Positions 28,676 through 41,060 of a stretch of 64,000 bases of DNA are shown here, in pieces; position 1 is the first letter of the stretch; each line of letters starts with the position of its first letter. The notes under the pieces are model-generated. The model searched no databases. It was not told the DNA's origin and saw only the letters and a list, made by a program, of their open reading frames with translations. Source of the stretch: Enterobacter ludwigii (lineage in GTDB: Bacteria > Pseudomonadota > Gammaproteobacteria > Enterobacterales > Enterobacteriaceae); assembly GCF_001750725.1 (NCBI RefSeq), contig NZ_CP017279.1, positions 2,852,001 to 2,916,000 of the forward strand, written 5' to 3'. Both the position numbers and the translations under genes were made by a program.

Positions 28676-30330
28676 TACCAGCTCCGGAATTTCGCAGGTG
28701 GGTTGTAAAGACCGCCAGACCATTCAACCAGGTCTGACACGCTGCCTGCTGCCAGCAGAGAACGGGTGGCATCGGTGCGGCGAATCCCCATATCTTCCGG
28801 GTAAACCACTTTGCCGCTCTGGCGCAACTGCGCCACACGTTTGGCATCGACGCCCAGACCGATATCGGTGATCCCCGCGACGGCCGCAACCATCGCCCGG
28901 CGCTCTTCAAGACTTTCTGCGCGATAGAGGTAAGCAATCCCCTCTTCCGTCAGCACATGTGTCACGTCGTCGCCGTAGATCATGACCGGAGCCAGAGGCA
29001 TCCCGGACGCTTTCGCAACGTCAACAGCATCGAGTTTTTCCACAAAGGTCGGTTTCACGCCTGCCTGGAAGGTTTCCACCATCTGGACGACGAGTTTTTT
29101 ACCGCGCTGCATCGGATCAGGTTCGGTGATCATGTTCAGCCAGGCCGGGGTGGCATGACGACGACCATGCGGGTCATGGCCCATGTTTGGCGCACCGCCG
29201 AAACCAGAGAGACGACCACGGGTGACGGTTGAGGAGTTGGCATACCCGTCAACCTGCAGGGTTGAGCCGATGAACATATCAACGGCGTACTGGCCTGCCA
29301 GCTGACAGAAGGCGCGGTTGGAACGCATAGAGCCGTCGGCACCGGTAAAGAAGATATCCGGACGTGCACGAATGTACTCTTCCATCCCCAGCTCACCGCC
29401 GAAGCAGTGCACGCTTTCCACCCAGCCGCTTTCAATCGCCGGGATCAGGGTTGGGTGCGGGTTAAGGGTCCAGTGTTTACAGATTTTGCCTTTCAGGCCG
29501 AGCTGTTCACCGTAGGTCGGCAGCAGCAGTTCAATCGCCGCGGTATTGAAACCAATCCCGTGGTTCAGGGATTGCACCTGATGTTCCGCATAAATGCCCT
29601 TAATGGCCATCATCGCCATCAGGATATGTTCCTGTTTGATGAGACGCGGGTCGCGGGTAAACAGCGGTTCGATAAAGAACGGTTTGTCGGCCACCACCAC
29701 GAAGTCAATCCAGGAGCCGGGAATATCAACGCGCGGCAGGTCGCATTCGTCGTCCACCAGCTCATTCACCTGTGCGATGACAATGCCGTCATGGAACGCG
29801 GCCGCTTCCACCAGCGCGGGGGTATCTTCGGTGCTTGCGCCGGTATAAAGATTACCTTTTCGGTCCGCTTTAAAGCCGGCAATCAGCGCCACGTTTGGCG
29901 AGAGATCCACGTACAGACGTGAATAGAGTTCTATGTAGGTATGGATAGCGCCAATTTCGAGCTGACCATCTTCCAGCAGCTGCGAGATGCGCAGGCTCTG
30001 GGTACCGGAGAAGGAGAAGTCCAGCTTGCGGGCGATACCTTTCTCAAAGATATCCAGATGCTCGCTACGGCCCACGCTTGGCATAATCATGTGCAGGTCA
30101 TGCACGATTTGCGGGTTCACTTCAGCCAGCGAGCGTGAAAGGAAATCGGCCTGCTTCTGGTTATTACCTTCCAGAACGACTTTGTCGCCAGGCGCGATCA
30201 GTTTTTCCAGCATGGCGACAAGATCGCCGGTTGGCAGTACCTTGCCCTGCACCGGTACGGAGGCCAGACGACGCGCTTTCTCGGTGCGTCGTGTGTTCCA
30301 TTGCCGGGTGGGTGTTTGCCCAGATAACAT
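28675..30330 (-). CDS. mdcA: Malonate decarboxylase alpha subunit (acetyl-ACP:malonate ACP transferase)
   Basis: First gene of the operon. MdcA (551 residues) exchanges malonate for acetate on the MdcC thiol, so that acetate is released and malonyl-S-ACP regenerated. The sequence belongs to the class I CoA-transferase-like group: GDKVVLEGNNQKQADFLSR (about 47-65), FTGADGSMRSNRAFCQLAGQ near 330 and GRLSGFGGAPNMGHDPHGRR near 375. The start follows an AGGAGGTTAATA site. A CRP-like site lies about 150 bases upstream. Confidence 0.95.
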   Translation of the reverse strand: MLSGQTPTRQWNTRRTEKARRLASVPVQGKVLPTGDLVAMLEKLIAPGDKVVLEGNNQKQADFLSRSLAEVNPQIVHDLHMIMPSVGRSEHLDIFEKGIARKLDFSFSGTQSLRISQLLEDGQLEIGAIHTYIELYSRLYVDLSPNVALIAGFKADRKGNLYTGASTEDTPALVEAAAFHDGIVIAQVNELVDDECDLPRVDIPGSWIDFVVVADKPFFIEPLFTRDPRLIKQEHILMAMMAIKGIYAEHQVQSLNHGIGFNTAAIELLLPTYGEQLGLKGKICKHWTLNPHPTLIPAIESGWVESVHCFGGELGMEEYIRARPDIFFTGADGSMRSNRAFCQLAGQYAVDMFIGSTLQVDGYANSSTVTRGRLSGFGGAPNMGHDPHGRRHATPAWLNMITEPDPMQRGKKLVVQMVETFQAGVKPTFVEKLDAVDVAKASGMPLAPVMIYGDDVTHVLTEEGIAYLYRAESLEERRAMVAAVAGITDIGLGVDAKRVAQLRQSGKVVYPEDMGIRRTDATRSLLAAGSVSDLVEWSGGLYNPPAKFRSW

Positions 30331-30427
30331 TATTAACCTCCTGATTCAGCACATCATTCTGATTTGCTTAACGTTGAGTAAAGTGTGCGCTGTGGCGAGG
30401 AAGTCATCAATTAAGCGCAGGGCGGAA

Positions 30428-30451
30428 TCATTAGCCTGAGAGTAATAATCA
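30428..30451 (-). promoter_or_regulatory. Candidate mdcA promoter
   Basis: On the minus strand TAATGA (30433-30428) is preceded, with an 18-base spacer, by TTACCT just beyond 30451 (30457-30452). A start site near 30420 would put the CRP-like site about 60 bases upstream, the classic class I distance. Weak boxes, so an activated promoter fits; a hypothesis from spacing only. Confidence 0.4.
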
Positions 30452-30472
30452 AGGTAAATATTTGTGATCGAG

Positions 30473-30488
30473 ATCAGTTCATGTTTCG
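30473..30488. promoter_or_regulatory. CRP-like site between mdcA and yheT
   Basis: The 16-mer TGTGATCGAGATCAGT matches 12 of 14 specified positions of TGTGATC-NN-GATCACA; both inner GATC/TGATC halves fit and only the outer two bases of one arm deviate. It lies between the divergent mdcA and yheT genes and could place malonate use under catabolite control. Confidence 0.6.
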
Positions 30489-30558
30489 GAAAACCAGGCT
30501 AAACGGGGTACAATTCGGAAAGAACAGAAAATAACTGACAAGAATTAGCATCGCCGTT

Positions 30559-31581
30559 ATGAGCCAAATCATCCCATCAGACTTCGATATCATCGCCGAA
30601 GACAGCACCGAGTTCGTGCCCATGCGCGGCGTGGCCAATTGTCATCTGCAGACCATGCTGCCGCGACTCATCCGCCGTAAGGTTCAGTTCACGCCGCACT
30701 GGCAACGGCTGGACTTACCGGACGGTGACTTTCTGGACCTGGCATGGAGCGAAGAGCCAGAACAGGCGCGCCACAAGCCGCGTCTGGTGGTCTTTCACGG
30801 TCTGGAAGGCAGTCTGCACAGCCCCTATGCACACGGGCTCATCCAGGCAGCCAAAGCGCGGGGCTGGCTCGGCGTGGTGATGCACTTTCGCGGCTGTAGC
30901 GGCGAACCGAATCGCCAGAAGCGCATTTATCACTCGGGTGAAACCGAAGACGGCACCTGGTTTTTACACTGGTTACGGGAAAACTTTGGTACCGTCCCGA
31001 CAGCGGCCGTGGGCTACTCGCTGGGCGGCAATATGCTGGCCTGCCTGCTGGCAAAAGAGGGCGACACCGTGCCGCTGGATGCGGCCGTCATTGTCTCCGC
31101 GCCCTTTATGCTGGAGCAGTGCAGCTACCATATGGAGAAAGGCTTTTCCCGGGTCTATCAGCGTTACCTGCTCAACCTGCTGAAAGCCAACGCGGCGCGC
31201 AAGTTGAAGGCCTATCCGGATACGCTGCCGGTGAGCCTGCGTCAGTTGAAAAAGGTCCGTCGCATCCGCGAATTCGACGATCTGATCACCGCCAAAATTC
31301 ACGGTTTTGCCGATGCGATTGACTACTACCGTCAGTGCAGCGCCATGCCGCTGCTCAGCAAGATCACGCAACCGACGCTTATCATTCATGCCAAAGATGA
31401 CCCGTTTATGGATCATCACTCAATCCCCGCGCAGGAATTTCTGCCTGCCAACGTTCACTATCAGCTGACAGAGCATGGTGGTCACGTGGGGTTCATCGGT
31501 GGAACGTTGCGCCGCCCGAAAATGTGGCTGGAGTCGCGTATTCCTGACTGGCTTACCCCTTATCTGGACGGTGCAAAATGA
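30559..31581 (+). CDS. yheT: YheT family alpha/beta hydrolase
   Basis: Hydrolase of the alpha/beta fold (340 residues). The region [18 protein letters not shown] (about 75-92) supplies the HG motif and [14 protein letters not shown] (about 152-165) the nucleophile elbow with S in GYSLGG; D in AKDDPFMD and H in EHGGHVGF complete the expected triad. The substrate is unknown; relatives act on esters. It overlaps yheU by four bases. In E. coli it follows yheS directly; here the mdc locus intervenes and a separate promoter (TACAAT at 30519) is likely. Confidence 0.92.
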   Translation: MSQIIPSDFDIIAEDSTEFVPMRGVANCHLQTMLPRLIRRKVQFTPHWQRLDLPDGDFLDLAWSEEPEQARHKPRLVVFHGLEGSLHSPYAHGLIQAAKARGWLGVVMHFRGCSGEPNRQKRIYHSGETEDGTWFLHWLRENFGTVPTAAVGYSLGGNMLACLLAKEGDTVPLDAAVIVSAPFMLEQCSYHMEKGFSRVYQRYLLNLLKANAARKLKAYPDTLPVSLRQLKKVRRIREFDDLITAKIHGFADAIDYYRQCSAMPLLSKITQPTLIIHAKDDPFMDHHSIPAQEFLPANVHYQLTEHGGHVGFIGGTLRRPKMWLESRIPDWLTPYLDGAK

Positions 31582-31796
31582 TTATTCCGTGGCAGGATCT
31601 CTCCCCCGAAACGCTCGATAATCTGATTGAAAGCTTTGTCTTGCGCGAAGGTACCGATTATGGTGAACATGAACGTTCGCTTGAGCAAAAGGTCAACGAT
31701 GTGAAGCGCCAACTCAAAAGCGGCGACGTGGTGCTGGTATGGTCTGAACTGCATGAGACGGTCAATATCATGCCCCGCAACGCGTTTCATGGCTGA
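31578..31796 (+). CDS. yheU: YheU family protein of unknown function
   Basis: Small protein (72 residues), starting [20 protein letters not shown] and ending [14 protein letters not shown], nearly the same as the E. coli protein of equal length. Its ATGA start overlaps the yheT stop. It has no recognisable catalytic motif; the family is sometimes found next to phosphoribulokinase-like PrkB, as here (30 bases before it). Function unknown. Confidence 0.92.
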   Translation: MIIPWQDLSPETLDNLIESFVLREGTDYGEHERSLEQKVNDVKRQLKSGDVVLVWSELHETVNIMPRNAFHG

Positions 31797-31826
31797 TCTT
31801 TAAACCTTTCCAGTCAGGGAGTTGCT

Positions 31827-32696
31827 ATGTCTGCCAGACATCCGGTTATTGCCGTTACGGGTTCGAGTGGTGCGGGAACCACCACGACCAGCCTCGCTTT
31901 TCGTAAGATTTTCGCCCAACTGAATCTCCGCGCGGCGGAGGTCGAAGGCGATAGCTTTCACCGCTACACGCGCCCGGAGATGGATATGGCTATCCGCAAG
32001 GCGCGCGATCTGGGTAAACACATCAGCTACTTCGGCCCGGAGGCCAATGACTTCGGCCTGCTGGAGCAAACCTTTCAGGAGTACGGCCAGAGCGGCAAGG
32101 GGCAGTCACGCAAATATCTGCACACCTACGATGAAGCCGTTCCCTGGAACCAGGTGCCCGGCACCTTTACCCCCTGGCAACCGCTGCCGGAACCGACCGA
32201 CGTCCTGTTTTACGAAGGGTTGCACGGTGGCGTGGTGACGCCGCAGCATGACGTGGCGCGTCACGTGGATCTGCTGGTTGGCGTGGTGCCCATCGTGAAC
32301 CTTGAGTGGATCCAGAAGCTGACGCGTGACATCAGCGAGCGCGGCCATTCACGCGAGGCGGTGATGGATTCCGTCGTGCGCTCCATGGAAGACTACATTA
32401 CTTACCTGACGCCGCAGTTCTCCCGCACGCATATCAACTTCCAGCGCGTACCGACAGTGGACACCTCTAACCCGTTCGCCGCCAAAAGTATCCCGTCGCT
32501 GGATGAGAGCTTTGTGGTTATCCATTTCCGCAATCTCGACGGCATTGATTACCCCTGGCTGCTGGCGATGCTGCAGGGCTCATTTATTTCGCACATGAAT
32601 ACGTTAGTGGTTCCGGGCGGAAAAATGGGGCTGGCAATGGAATTAATTATGATGCCGCTGGTGCAGCGGTTGATAGAAGGGAAGAAAATCGCCTGA
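31827..32696 (+). CDS. prkB: Phosphoribulokinase-like kinase PrkB
   Basis: P-loop kinase (289 residues) of the phosphoribulokinase/uridine kinase family. The Walker A motif GSSGAGTTTTSLAF (residues 12-25) and VEGDSFHRYTRPEM (39-52) are the most conserved parts. Enterobacteria lack Rubisco, so ribulose-5-phosphate phosphorylation in the Calvin cycle is unlikely and the true substrate is not known. Same length as the E. coli protein; intact. A pair of hairpins follows its stop codon. Confidence 0.9.
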   Translation: MSARHPVIAVTGSSGAGTTTTSLAFRKIFAQLNLRAAEVEGDSFHRYTRPEMDMAIRKARDLGKHISYFGPEANDFGLLEQTFQEYGQSGKGQSRKYLHTYDEAVPWNQVPGTFTPWQPLPEPTDVLFYEGLHGGVVTPQHDVARHVDLLVGVVPIVNLEWIQKLTRDISERGHSREAVMDSVVRSMEDYITYLTPQFSRTHINFQRVPTVDTSNPFAAKSIPSLDESFVVIHFRNLDGIDYPWLLAMLQGSFISHMNTLVVPGGKMGLAMELIMMPLVQRLIEGKKIA

Positions 32697-32702
32697 TGAT
32701 TT

Positions 32703-32755
32703 CCCTCTCCGCGTGGGAGAGGGCTTCGGTGAGGGCATCGGGGTGAACGATGCCC
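32703..32755. repeat. Paired hairpins between prkB and yhfA, REP-like or terminator
   Basis: Two adjacent inverted repeats: CCCTCTCC / GGAGAGGG (32703-32710 with 32716-32723) and GGGCATCG / CGATGCCC (32733-32740 with 32748-32755), separated by CTTCGGTGA. The purine-rich GGGAGAGGGCTTCGGTGAGG core resembles short interspersed palindromes that occur many times in enterobacterial genomes. It lies between convergent genes, where such elements often help end transcription. There is no T run. Confidence 0.6.
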
Positions 32756-32762
32756 CCCAATA

Positions 32763-33167
32763 TCAGGCGTCGATCACTTCATACGAATGCGTAATTTTTA
32801 CCGCTTTCTCGAGCATTAACGCGACCGAGCAGTATTTCTCCGCTGAAAGATCGACCGCGCGTGAGACCGCCGCGTCTTTCAGTTCTTTCCCGCTGACGAT
32901 GAAATGCAGGTTAATGTGGGTGAACAGGCGTGGTGCCTCTTCGCGGCGTTCTGAGGTGAGTTTTACTTCGCAGTCGGTCACATCGTGACGGCCTTTTTGC
33001 AGGATCGACACCACATCAATTGCGCTGCATCCACCTGCTGCCATCAGCACCATTTCCATTGGGCTTGGTGCTTTATCACCGGAGTTACCATCCATCAAAA
33101 TCTGGTGTCCTGAAGCGGACTCGCCCAGGAACGTTAAACCTTCAACCCATTTCACACGCGCTTGCAT
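32763..33167 (-). CDS. yhfA: OsmC family protein YhfA
   Basis: OsmC/Ohr-fold protein (134 residues). The two family cysteines are present, in MAAGGCSAIDVVS (about residue 47) and SAEKYCSVALML (about 114), so a thiol peroxidase-like activity is possible, though the physiological role is unknown. I start at MQARVKWVEG (33167), nine bases after GGAG; an upstream GTG (33173) is too near that site. It is divergent from crp, as in E. coli. Confidence 0.92.
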   Translation of the reverse strand: MQARVKWVEGLTFLGESASGHQILMDGNSGDKAPSPMEMVLMAAGGCSAIDVVSILQKGRHDVTDCEVKLTSERREEAPRLFTHINLHFIVSGKELKDAAVSRAVDLSAEKYCSVALMLEKAVKITHSYEVIDA

Positions 33168-33478
33168 ATTCACTCACTCCAACGTTGCATTTTTGGTGAC
33201 AGATTACGCGTGCGTTACATTTCTCGCAATGGAAGGCGACCTGCGTCATGCTGAAGCGAGACACCAGGAGACACGCGGCGAAAGCTATGCTAAAACACTC
33301 AGGATGCTACAGTAATACATTGACGTTACACATGTATGCAGAGGACATCAAACTTTACTGGCTGCGAAACGTTACGATAGCCGACTTCCCAGGGTATGGG
33401 TAAGAATTCGATTGCAACCCCAGAGTCCGGATGCATCTTATGACTCTGGTGACAGCTTATAACAGAGGATAACAGCGC
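33168..33478. promoter_or_regulatory. crp promoter and leader region, divergent from yhfA
   Basis: The 311-base gap contains the long crp leader. The segment GCGAGACACCAGGAGACAC to about 33340 closely follows what I remember of the E. coli crp upstream region, where transcription begins about 167 bases before the start codon (about 33312). TAAAAC at 33291-33296 is a plausible -10. TGCAGAGGACATCAAA (33337-33352) aligns with the E. coli CRP autoregulatory site downstream of the start, but its right arm is degraded. Nothing else is seen. Confidence 0.6.
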
Positions 33479-34111
33479 ATGGTGCTTGGCAAACCGCAAA
33501 CAGACCCGACTCTCGAATGGTTCTTGTCTCATTGCCACATTCATAAGTACCCATCGAAGAGCACGCTGATTCACCAGGGTGAAAAAGCGGAAACGTTGTA
33601 TTACATCGTCAAAGGCTCGGTGGCAGTGCTGATCAAAGATGAAGAAGGGAAAGAGATGATCCTTTCTTATCTGAACCAGGGCGATTTCATCGGTGAACTG
33701 GGCCTGTTTGAAGAAGGCCAGGAACGTAGCGCCTGGGTTCGTGCAAAGACAGCATGTGAAGTGGCTGAAATTTCCTACAAGAAATTCCGTCAGTTGATTC
33801 AGGTTAACCCTGACATCCTGATGCGTCTTTCTTCGCAGATGGCGCGCCGTCTGCAGGTGACATCTGAGAAAGTGGGTAACCTCGCCTTCCTGGACGTGAC
33901 CGGCCGTATCGCTCAGACCCTGCTGAATCTGGCGAAACAACCCGATGCGATGACTCACCCTGATGGCATGCAAATTAAAATTACCCGTCAGGAAATCGGT
34001 CAGATTGTCGGTTGCTCCCGTGAAACAGTGGGCCGTATTCTGAAAATGCTGGAAGATCAGAACCTGATCTCCGCACACGGTAAAACCATCGTGGTTTACG
34101 GAACGCGTTAA
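33479..34111 (+). CDS. crp: cAMP receptor protein (CRP)
   Basis: Global cAMP-dependent transcription regulator (210 residues). The N-terminal cyclic-nucleotide domain includes [20 protein letters not shown] (about 68-88) with the cAMP-phosphate contacts, and the C-terminal helix-turn-helix is [20 protein letters not shown] (about 169-188), with R-E-x-x-x-R contacts identical to E. coli. Several CRP-like sites occur in this window (mdcA/yheT, ppiA/tsgA). A hairpin terminator follows the stop. Confidence 0.99.
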   Translation: MVLGKPQTDPTLEWFLSHCHIHKYPSKSTLIHQGEKAETLYYIVKGSVAVLIKDEEGKEMILSYLNQGDFIGELGLFEEGQERSAWVRAKTACEVAEISYKKFRQLIQVNPDILMRLSSQMARRLQVTSEKVGNLAFLDVTGRIAQTLLNLAKQPDAMTHPDGMQIKITRQEIGQIVGCSRETVGRILKMLEDQNLISAHGKTIVVYGTR

Positions 34112-34119
34112 TTCCGCTC

Positions 34120-34156
34120 AAACGGCGTGCCATCGCAAGGTGTCACGCCGTTTTTG
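34120..34156 (+). terminator. Intrinsic terminator of crp
   Basis: Ten-base stem AAACGGCGTG / CACGCCGTTT with a 14-base loop, ending in TTTTT, nine bases after the crp stop. It lies between crp and the most likely yhfK start. Confidence 0.85.
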
Positions 34157-34168
34157 TCTCTATTCCCC

Positions 34169-37494
<3,326 letters not shown>

Positions 37495-37504
37495 TCACAG
37501 TGAT

Positions 37505-37543
37505 TGTGAAAATATAATCACAAAATATGCATAAAAAATCACA
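37505..37543 (-). promoter_or_regulatory. Tandem ARG boxes (ArgR operator) of argD
   Basis: Two 18-base elements, 37505-37522 and 37526-37543, each match 10 of the 12 specified non-W positions or better of the ARG-box consensus WNTGAATWWWWATTCANW and are separated by exactly 3 bases, the canonical spacing for one ArgR hexamer. They cover the -10 region of the promoter, so ArgR-arginine should repress argD. Confidence 0.85.
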
Positions 37544-37552
37544 GCAAGGCAA
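37524..37552 (-). promoter_or_regulatory. argD promoter
   Basis: On the minus strand TTGCCT (37552-37547), a 17-base spacer and CATATT (37529-37524). It is fully overlapped by the ARG boxes, which supports the assignment. Confidence 0.65.
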
Positions 37553-37559
37553 CCACTAT

Positions 37560-38123
37560 TCAACGATTGAGGAAATTTGCCAGCAGCTGGTGTCCCTGCT
37601 CGCTGAGGATACTCTCCGGGTGGAATTGCACCCCTTCGAGGTCCCATTCACGATGTCGGATCCCCATGATCTCCCGGGTATCGCTCCAGGCGGTAACCTC
37701 AAAGCATTCCGGCAGCGTTGACGGGTCAATGACCAGCGAATGGTAGCGCGTCACGGTAAGCGGATTATTAAGTCCCGTAAACACGCCCGTGCCGGTATGG
37801 GTCACCGGCGCGGTTTTGCCATGCATCACTTTGGCGGCGCGCACAATGGTGGCACCAAACACCTGCCCAATGGCCTGGTGGCCCAGGCAGACGCCAAGAA
37901 TGGGCAGCTTACCGGCGTAATGATGAATGACATCCAGCGAAATGCCCGATTCCGACGGCGTGCAGGGCCCCGGCGAGATAACGATTTTCTGCGGGGCAAG
38001 CGCGTCGATTTCGGCCAGGCTGATGTCGTCGTTGCGGCGAACCACCACCTCTGCACCCAGTTCACAAAAATACTGGTAAAGGTTCCAGGTGAAGGAATCG
38101 TAGTTATCAATCAGCAGAATCAT
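37560..38123 (-). CDS. pabA: Aminodeoxychorismate synthase, glutamine amidotransferase component
   Basis: Class I glutaminase (187 residues) that feeds ammonia to PabB for 4-amino-4-deoxychorismate, the folate precursor. The nucleophile is C79 in [12 protein letters not shown] and the other triad members lie in [14 protein letters not shown] (H168, E170 region). The N-terminus [19 protein letters not shown] is typical. Same order as E. coli: fic, then pabA, then argD on this strand. Confidence 0.97.
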   Translation of the reverse strand: MILLIDNYDSFTWNLYQYFCELGAEVVVRRNDDISLAEIDALAPQKIVISPGPCTPSESGISLDVIHHYAGKLPILGVCLGHQAIGQVFGATIVRAAKVMHGKTAPVTHTGTGVFTGLNNPLTVTRYHSLVIDPSTLPECFEVTAWSDTREIMGIRHREWDLEGVQFHPESILSEQGHQLLANFLNR

Positions 38124-38153
38124 GGCGGCTCCAAAAAAACGTGCCGCCCTATT

Positions 38154-38756
38154 CTACTCAGTTTCCCGCGCTTCGCTCACTACTTTGGCAAAGATGGCGT
38201 TCAGGGCCGTTAAATCGCCCATTGCGCCGCTCTGGTTGGCCGCCGCCCATTTGCCCGGGTCGATATCTTTCCAGCTCAGCTGATAGCCTGCATGGATGGC
38301 GAGCTGTTCGAAGAAGATCCGCTGAGCGATACCGTTGCCAATCCGGAAGGGATGGAGCACGTTAATCTCACAGTAGTAGTGACTCAGGCGGGCCACAAAC
38401 TCCTCTTTCTGCAGACCGTTGAGATACCCCTCTTCCTCGAGATCCTGCATCAGGACATTGCCCTCTTTCTCGATGTAGGCGAAGTGGCAGAAGCGGGTGT
38501 CGCCCTGATAAATATCGATTTCGCGGATATCGCCCGCCCAGTCAAAAATATCCTGATAAAGGTGGCGGTGGATTGCACAGAGATGCGGCAACCCCGGCGC
38601 CGACGGGCCTAAGCCTAGCGTCGCCACCCGCAGCGCGGTGATCTCATAGGATGCCTTTGCAAGACGGTCAGCCTGGCGAATATTCAGACGGTTACGCATC
38701 ACATTCAGACCCGGGTAGAGATACGGGTCACGATCGTCACCGATTTTATCGCTCAT
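38154..38756 (-). CDS. fic: Fic domain protein with degenerate active-site motif
   Basis: Fic-domain protein (200 residues); such enzymes attach AMP or other nucleotides to target side chains. The motif here reads [12 protein letters not shown] from H135: histidine, F and GNG are kept, but the acidic residue (position of I139) and the arginine after GNG (I143) of the consensus HPFx(D/E)GNGRxxR are replaced. E. coli Fic has a similar deviation. Activity may therefore be weak or altered. I start at [16 protein letters not shown] (38756), overlapping the antitoxin gene yhfG by 11 bases. Confidence 0.93.
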   Translation of the reverse strand: MSDKIGDDRDPYLYPGLNVMRNRLNIRQADRLAKASYEITALRVATLGLGPSAPGLPHLCAIHRHLYQDIFDWAGDIREIDIYQGDTRFCHFAYIEKEGNVLMQDLEEEGYLNGLQKEEFVARLSHYYCEINVLHPFRIGNGIAQRIFFEQLAIHAGYQLSWKDIDPGKWAAANQSGAMGDLTALNAIFAKVVSEARETE

Positions 38757-38913
38757 AGTGCCTCCTGAGTTCTTCAAGACGGCTTTGCGCATCCTGGGCG
38801 TTTAGCGTAACGAGCGGGCTATCAACCCCCTCAAGGCGGCGGCTGGCCTGGAAATTACTGTTTCGCTGCTGCTCCCAGAGACGGGATTTTTGCTTATCGG
38901 TGAGTTTTTTCAC
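38746..38913 (-). CDS. yhfG: YhfG, Fic antitoxin-type small protein
   Basis: A 55-residue frame with GTG start (38913-38911), [20 protein letters not shown] and on to [10 protein letters not shown], matches E. coli YhfG in length and most residues. It carries SRRLEG (S24 to G29), which fits the class I Fic-inhibitory motif (S/T)xxxE(G/N) that blocks ATP binding by Fic. It overlaps fic by 11 bases, giving antitoxin before toxin. Pairing is known for E. coli YhfG-Fic; inhibition here is inferred. Confidence 0.9.
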   Translation of the reverse strand: MKKLTDKQKSRLWEQQRNSNFQASRRLEGVDSPLVTLNAQDAQSRLEELRRHYER

Positions 38914-38988
38914 TTAACGCCTCCCTGAAGATGTCCGTGTGCCACAAGTATAAGCAGCAAAACGCGCTTTCGCAGGGAGAGGAGCGAA

Positions 38989-39011
38989 ACACGGGCGAGA
39001 AACGCCCGTGT
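38989..39011 (-). terminator. Hairpin downstream of ppiA
   Basis: Perfect nine-base stem ACACGGGCG / CGCCCGTGT with a five-base loop, 10 bases after the ppiA stop. The T run on the minus strand is short (TTTCGC), so it may be a weak terminator or a 3'-end stabiliser between ppiA and yhfG. Confidence 0.7.
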
Positions 39012-39020
39012 CAAAGAAGG

Positions 39021-39602
<582 letters not shown>

Positions 39603-39735
39603 TTAACAAAGCGCAGTATAAAAAGCGAATGGCTTGATTCTAAAGAGCAGTATGAACGGAGACCAGCCTTTTACCTAATTTTACGAAATTGAAACAGTTG
39701 TAACCACGCAAACGATTGGTTATGACGCCCATTAA

Positions 39736-39751
39736 TGTGATCTGAATCACA
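39736..39751. promoter_or_regulatory. Perfect CRP site between ppiA and tsgA
   Basis: TGTGA-TCTGAA-TCACA is an exact two-arm CRP consensus. It lies 143 bases from the ppiA start on one side and 120 from the tsgA start on the other. E. coli ppiA is CRP-regulated, so ppiA is the first candidate, but a role for tsgA is also possible. Confidence 0.8.
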
Positions 39752-39807
39752 TAAAAACCTGCAATAGCGATCGAATTTCTCTTAAAAGATATGAATGGAT
39801 CACTTTA

Positions 39808-39879
39808 ATGTCTAAAATCTGCCCGCTCTCAGCGCCCCTCGGGCGCTTTTCTTTTCCTGAACAGGCCAGACATGACTAA
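39808..39879 (+). other. Possible 23-codon leader ORF overlapping the tsgA start
   Basis: ATG at 39808 opens [20 protein letters not shown] and three more codons, and ends with TAA at 39877-39879 inside the first codons of tsgA. A weak GGA lies eight bases before the ATG. The frame runs through the terminator-like hairpin at 39831-39855. It may be chance; there is no homology I recognise. Confidence 0.3.
39831..39855 (+). terminator. Terminator-like hairpin immediately upstream of tsgA
   Basis: Seven-base stem AGCGCCC / GGGCGCT with loop CTC, followed by TTTCTTTT. It has every feature of an intrinsic terminator, yet there is no gene upstream on this strand; it sits 17 bases before the tsgA ATG and could act as an attenuator on the tsgA transcript. 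Confidence 0.65.
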
Positions 39880-41056
39880 CAGCAATCGTATCAAGCTCAC
39901 ATGGATCAGCTTCTTCTCCTACGCCCTGACCGGCGCGTTGGTGATCGTCACCGGGATGGTGATGGGTAATATCGCAGACTACTTCCAGCTGCCCGTTTCC
40001 AGCATGAGTAACACCTTTACCTTCCTCAACGCCGGGATCCTGATCTCCATTTTCCTGAATGCCTGGCTGATGGAAATTGTTCCACTGAAAACGCAGCTGC
40101 GTTTTGGTTTCGTGCTGATGGTCGCCGCGGTCGCGGGTTTAATGGTGAGCCACAGCATCGCCCTGTTCTCTGCCGCCATGTTTGTGCTGGGTCTGGTGAG
40201 CGGTATCACGATGTCCATCGGTACGTTCCTGATTACCCACATGTATGAAGGTCGTCAGCGTGGCGCACGTCTGCTGTTTACCGACTCCTTCTTCAGCATG
40301 GCGGGGATGATTTTCCCGATGGTAGCGGCCGTTCTGCTGGCACGCAGCATTGAGTGGTACTGGGTTTATGCCTGTATCGGTCTGGTCTACGTGGCAATCT
40401 TTATTCTGACCTTCGGCTGTGAATTCCCGGTTCTGGGCAAAAAAGCGCAATCCACGGACGAGCCGGTCGCGAAAGAGAAATGGGGTATCGGCGTACTGTT
40501 CCTCTCCGTTGCCGCACTGTGCTACATCCTCGGTCAGCTGGGCTTTATCTCCTGGGTACCGGAATACGCCAAAGGCCTGGGCATGAGTCTGAACGACGCG
40601 GGTAAACTGGTGAGCGATTTCTGGATGTCTTACATGTTCGGCATGTGGGCGTTTAGCTTCATCCTGCGCTTCTTCGACCTGCAGCGCATTCTGACAGTGC
40701 TGGCAGGCATGGCAACCGTGCTGATGTACCTGTTCATTAACGGTTCACCGGAGCATATGCCGTGGTTCATCCTGACCATAGGCTTCTTCTCCAGCGCGAT
40801 TTACACCTCTATCATTACGCTGGGCTCTCTGCAGACCAAAGTGGCGTCACCGAAACTGGTGAACTTCGTGCTGACCTGCGGCACCATCGGCACCATGCTG
40901 ACCTTCGTGGTCACCGGCCCGATCGTCGCCCACAGCGGCCCGCTGGCCGCGCTGCATACCGCTAACGGTTTGTACGCGGTGGTATTTGTGATGTGTCTGG
41001 TTCTGGGCTTTGTGACCCGCCACCGCCAGCATAATACGGCAGCGGCGTCGCACTGA
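39872..41056 (+). CDS. tsgA: TsgA family MFS transporter
   Basis: Major facilitator protein (394 residues) with about 12 hydrophobic segments, nearly identical in layout to E. coli TsgA (formerly YhfC). Named for a Salmonella gene reduced by tellurite/selenite and iron signals; its substrate is unknown. It starts [20 protein letters not shown] and ends with a short basic tail ([12 protein letters not shown]). The terminator-like hairpin just before its start is unusual. It converges on codA, four bases apart. Confidence 0.92.
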   Translation: MTNSNRIKLTWISFFSYALTGALVIVTGMVMGNIADYFQLPVSSMSNTFTFLNAGILISIFLNAWLMEIVPLKTQLRFGFVLMVAAVAGLMVSHSIALFSAAMFVLGLVSGITMSIGTFLITHMYEGRQRGARLLFTDSFFSMAGMIFPMVAAVLLARSIEWYWVYACIGLVYVAIFILTFGCEFPVLGKKAQSTDEPVAKEKWGIGVLFLSVAALCYILGQLGFISWVPEYAKGLGMSLNDAGKLVSDFWMSYMFGMWAFSFILRFFDLQRILTVLAGMATVLMYLFINGSPEHMPWFILTIGFFSSAIYTSIITLGSLQTKVASPKLVNFVLTCGTIGTMLTFVVTGPIVAHSGPLAALHTANGLYAVVFVMCLVLGFVTRHRQHNTAAASH

Positions 41057-41060
41057 TCCC

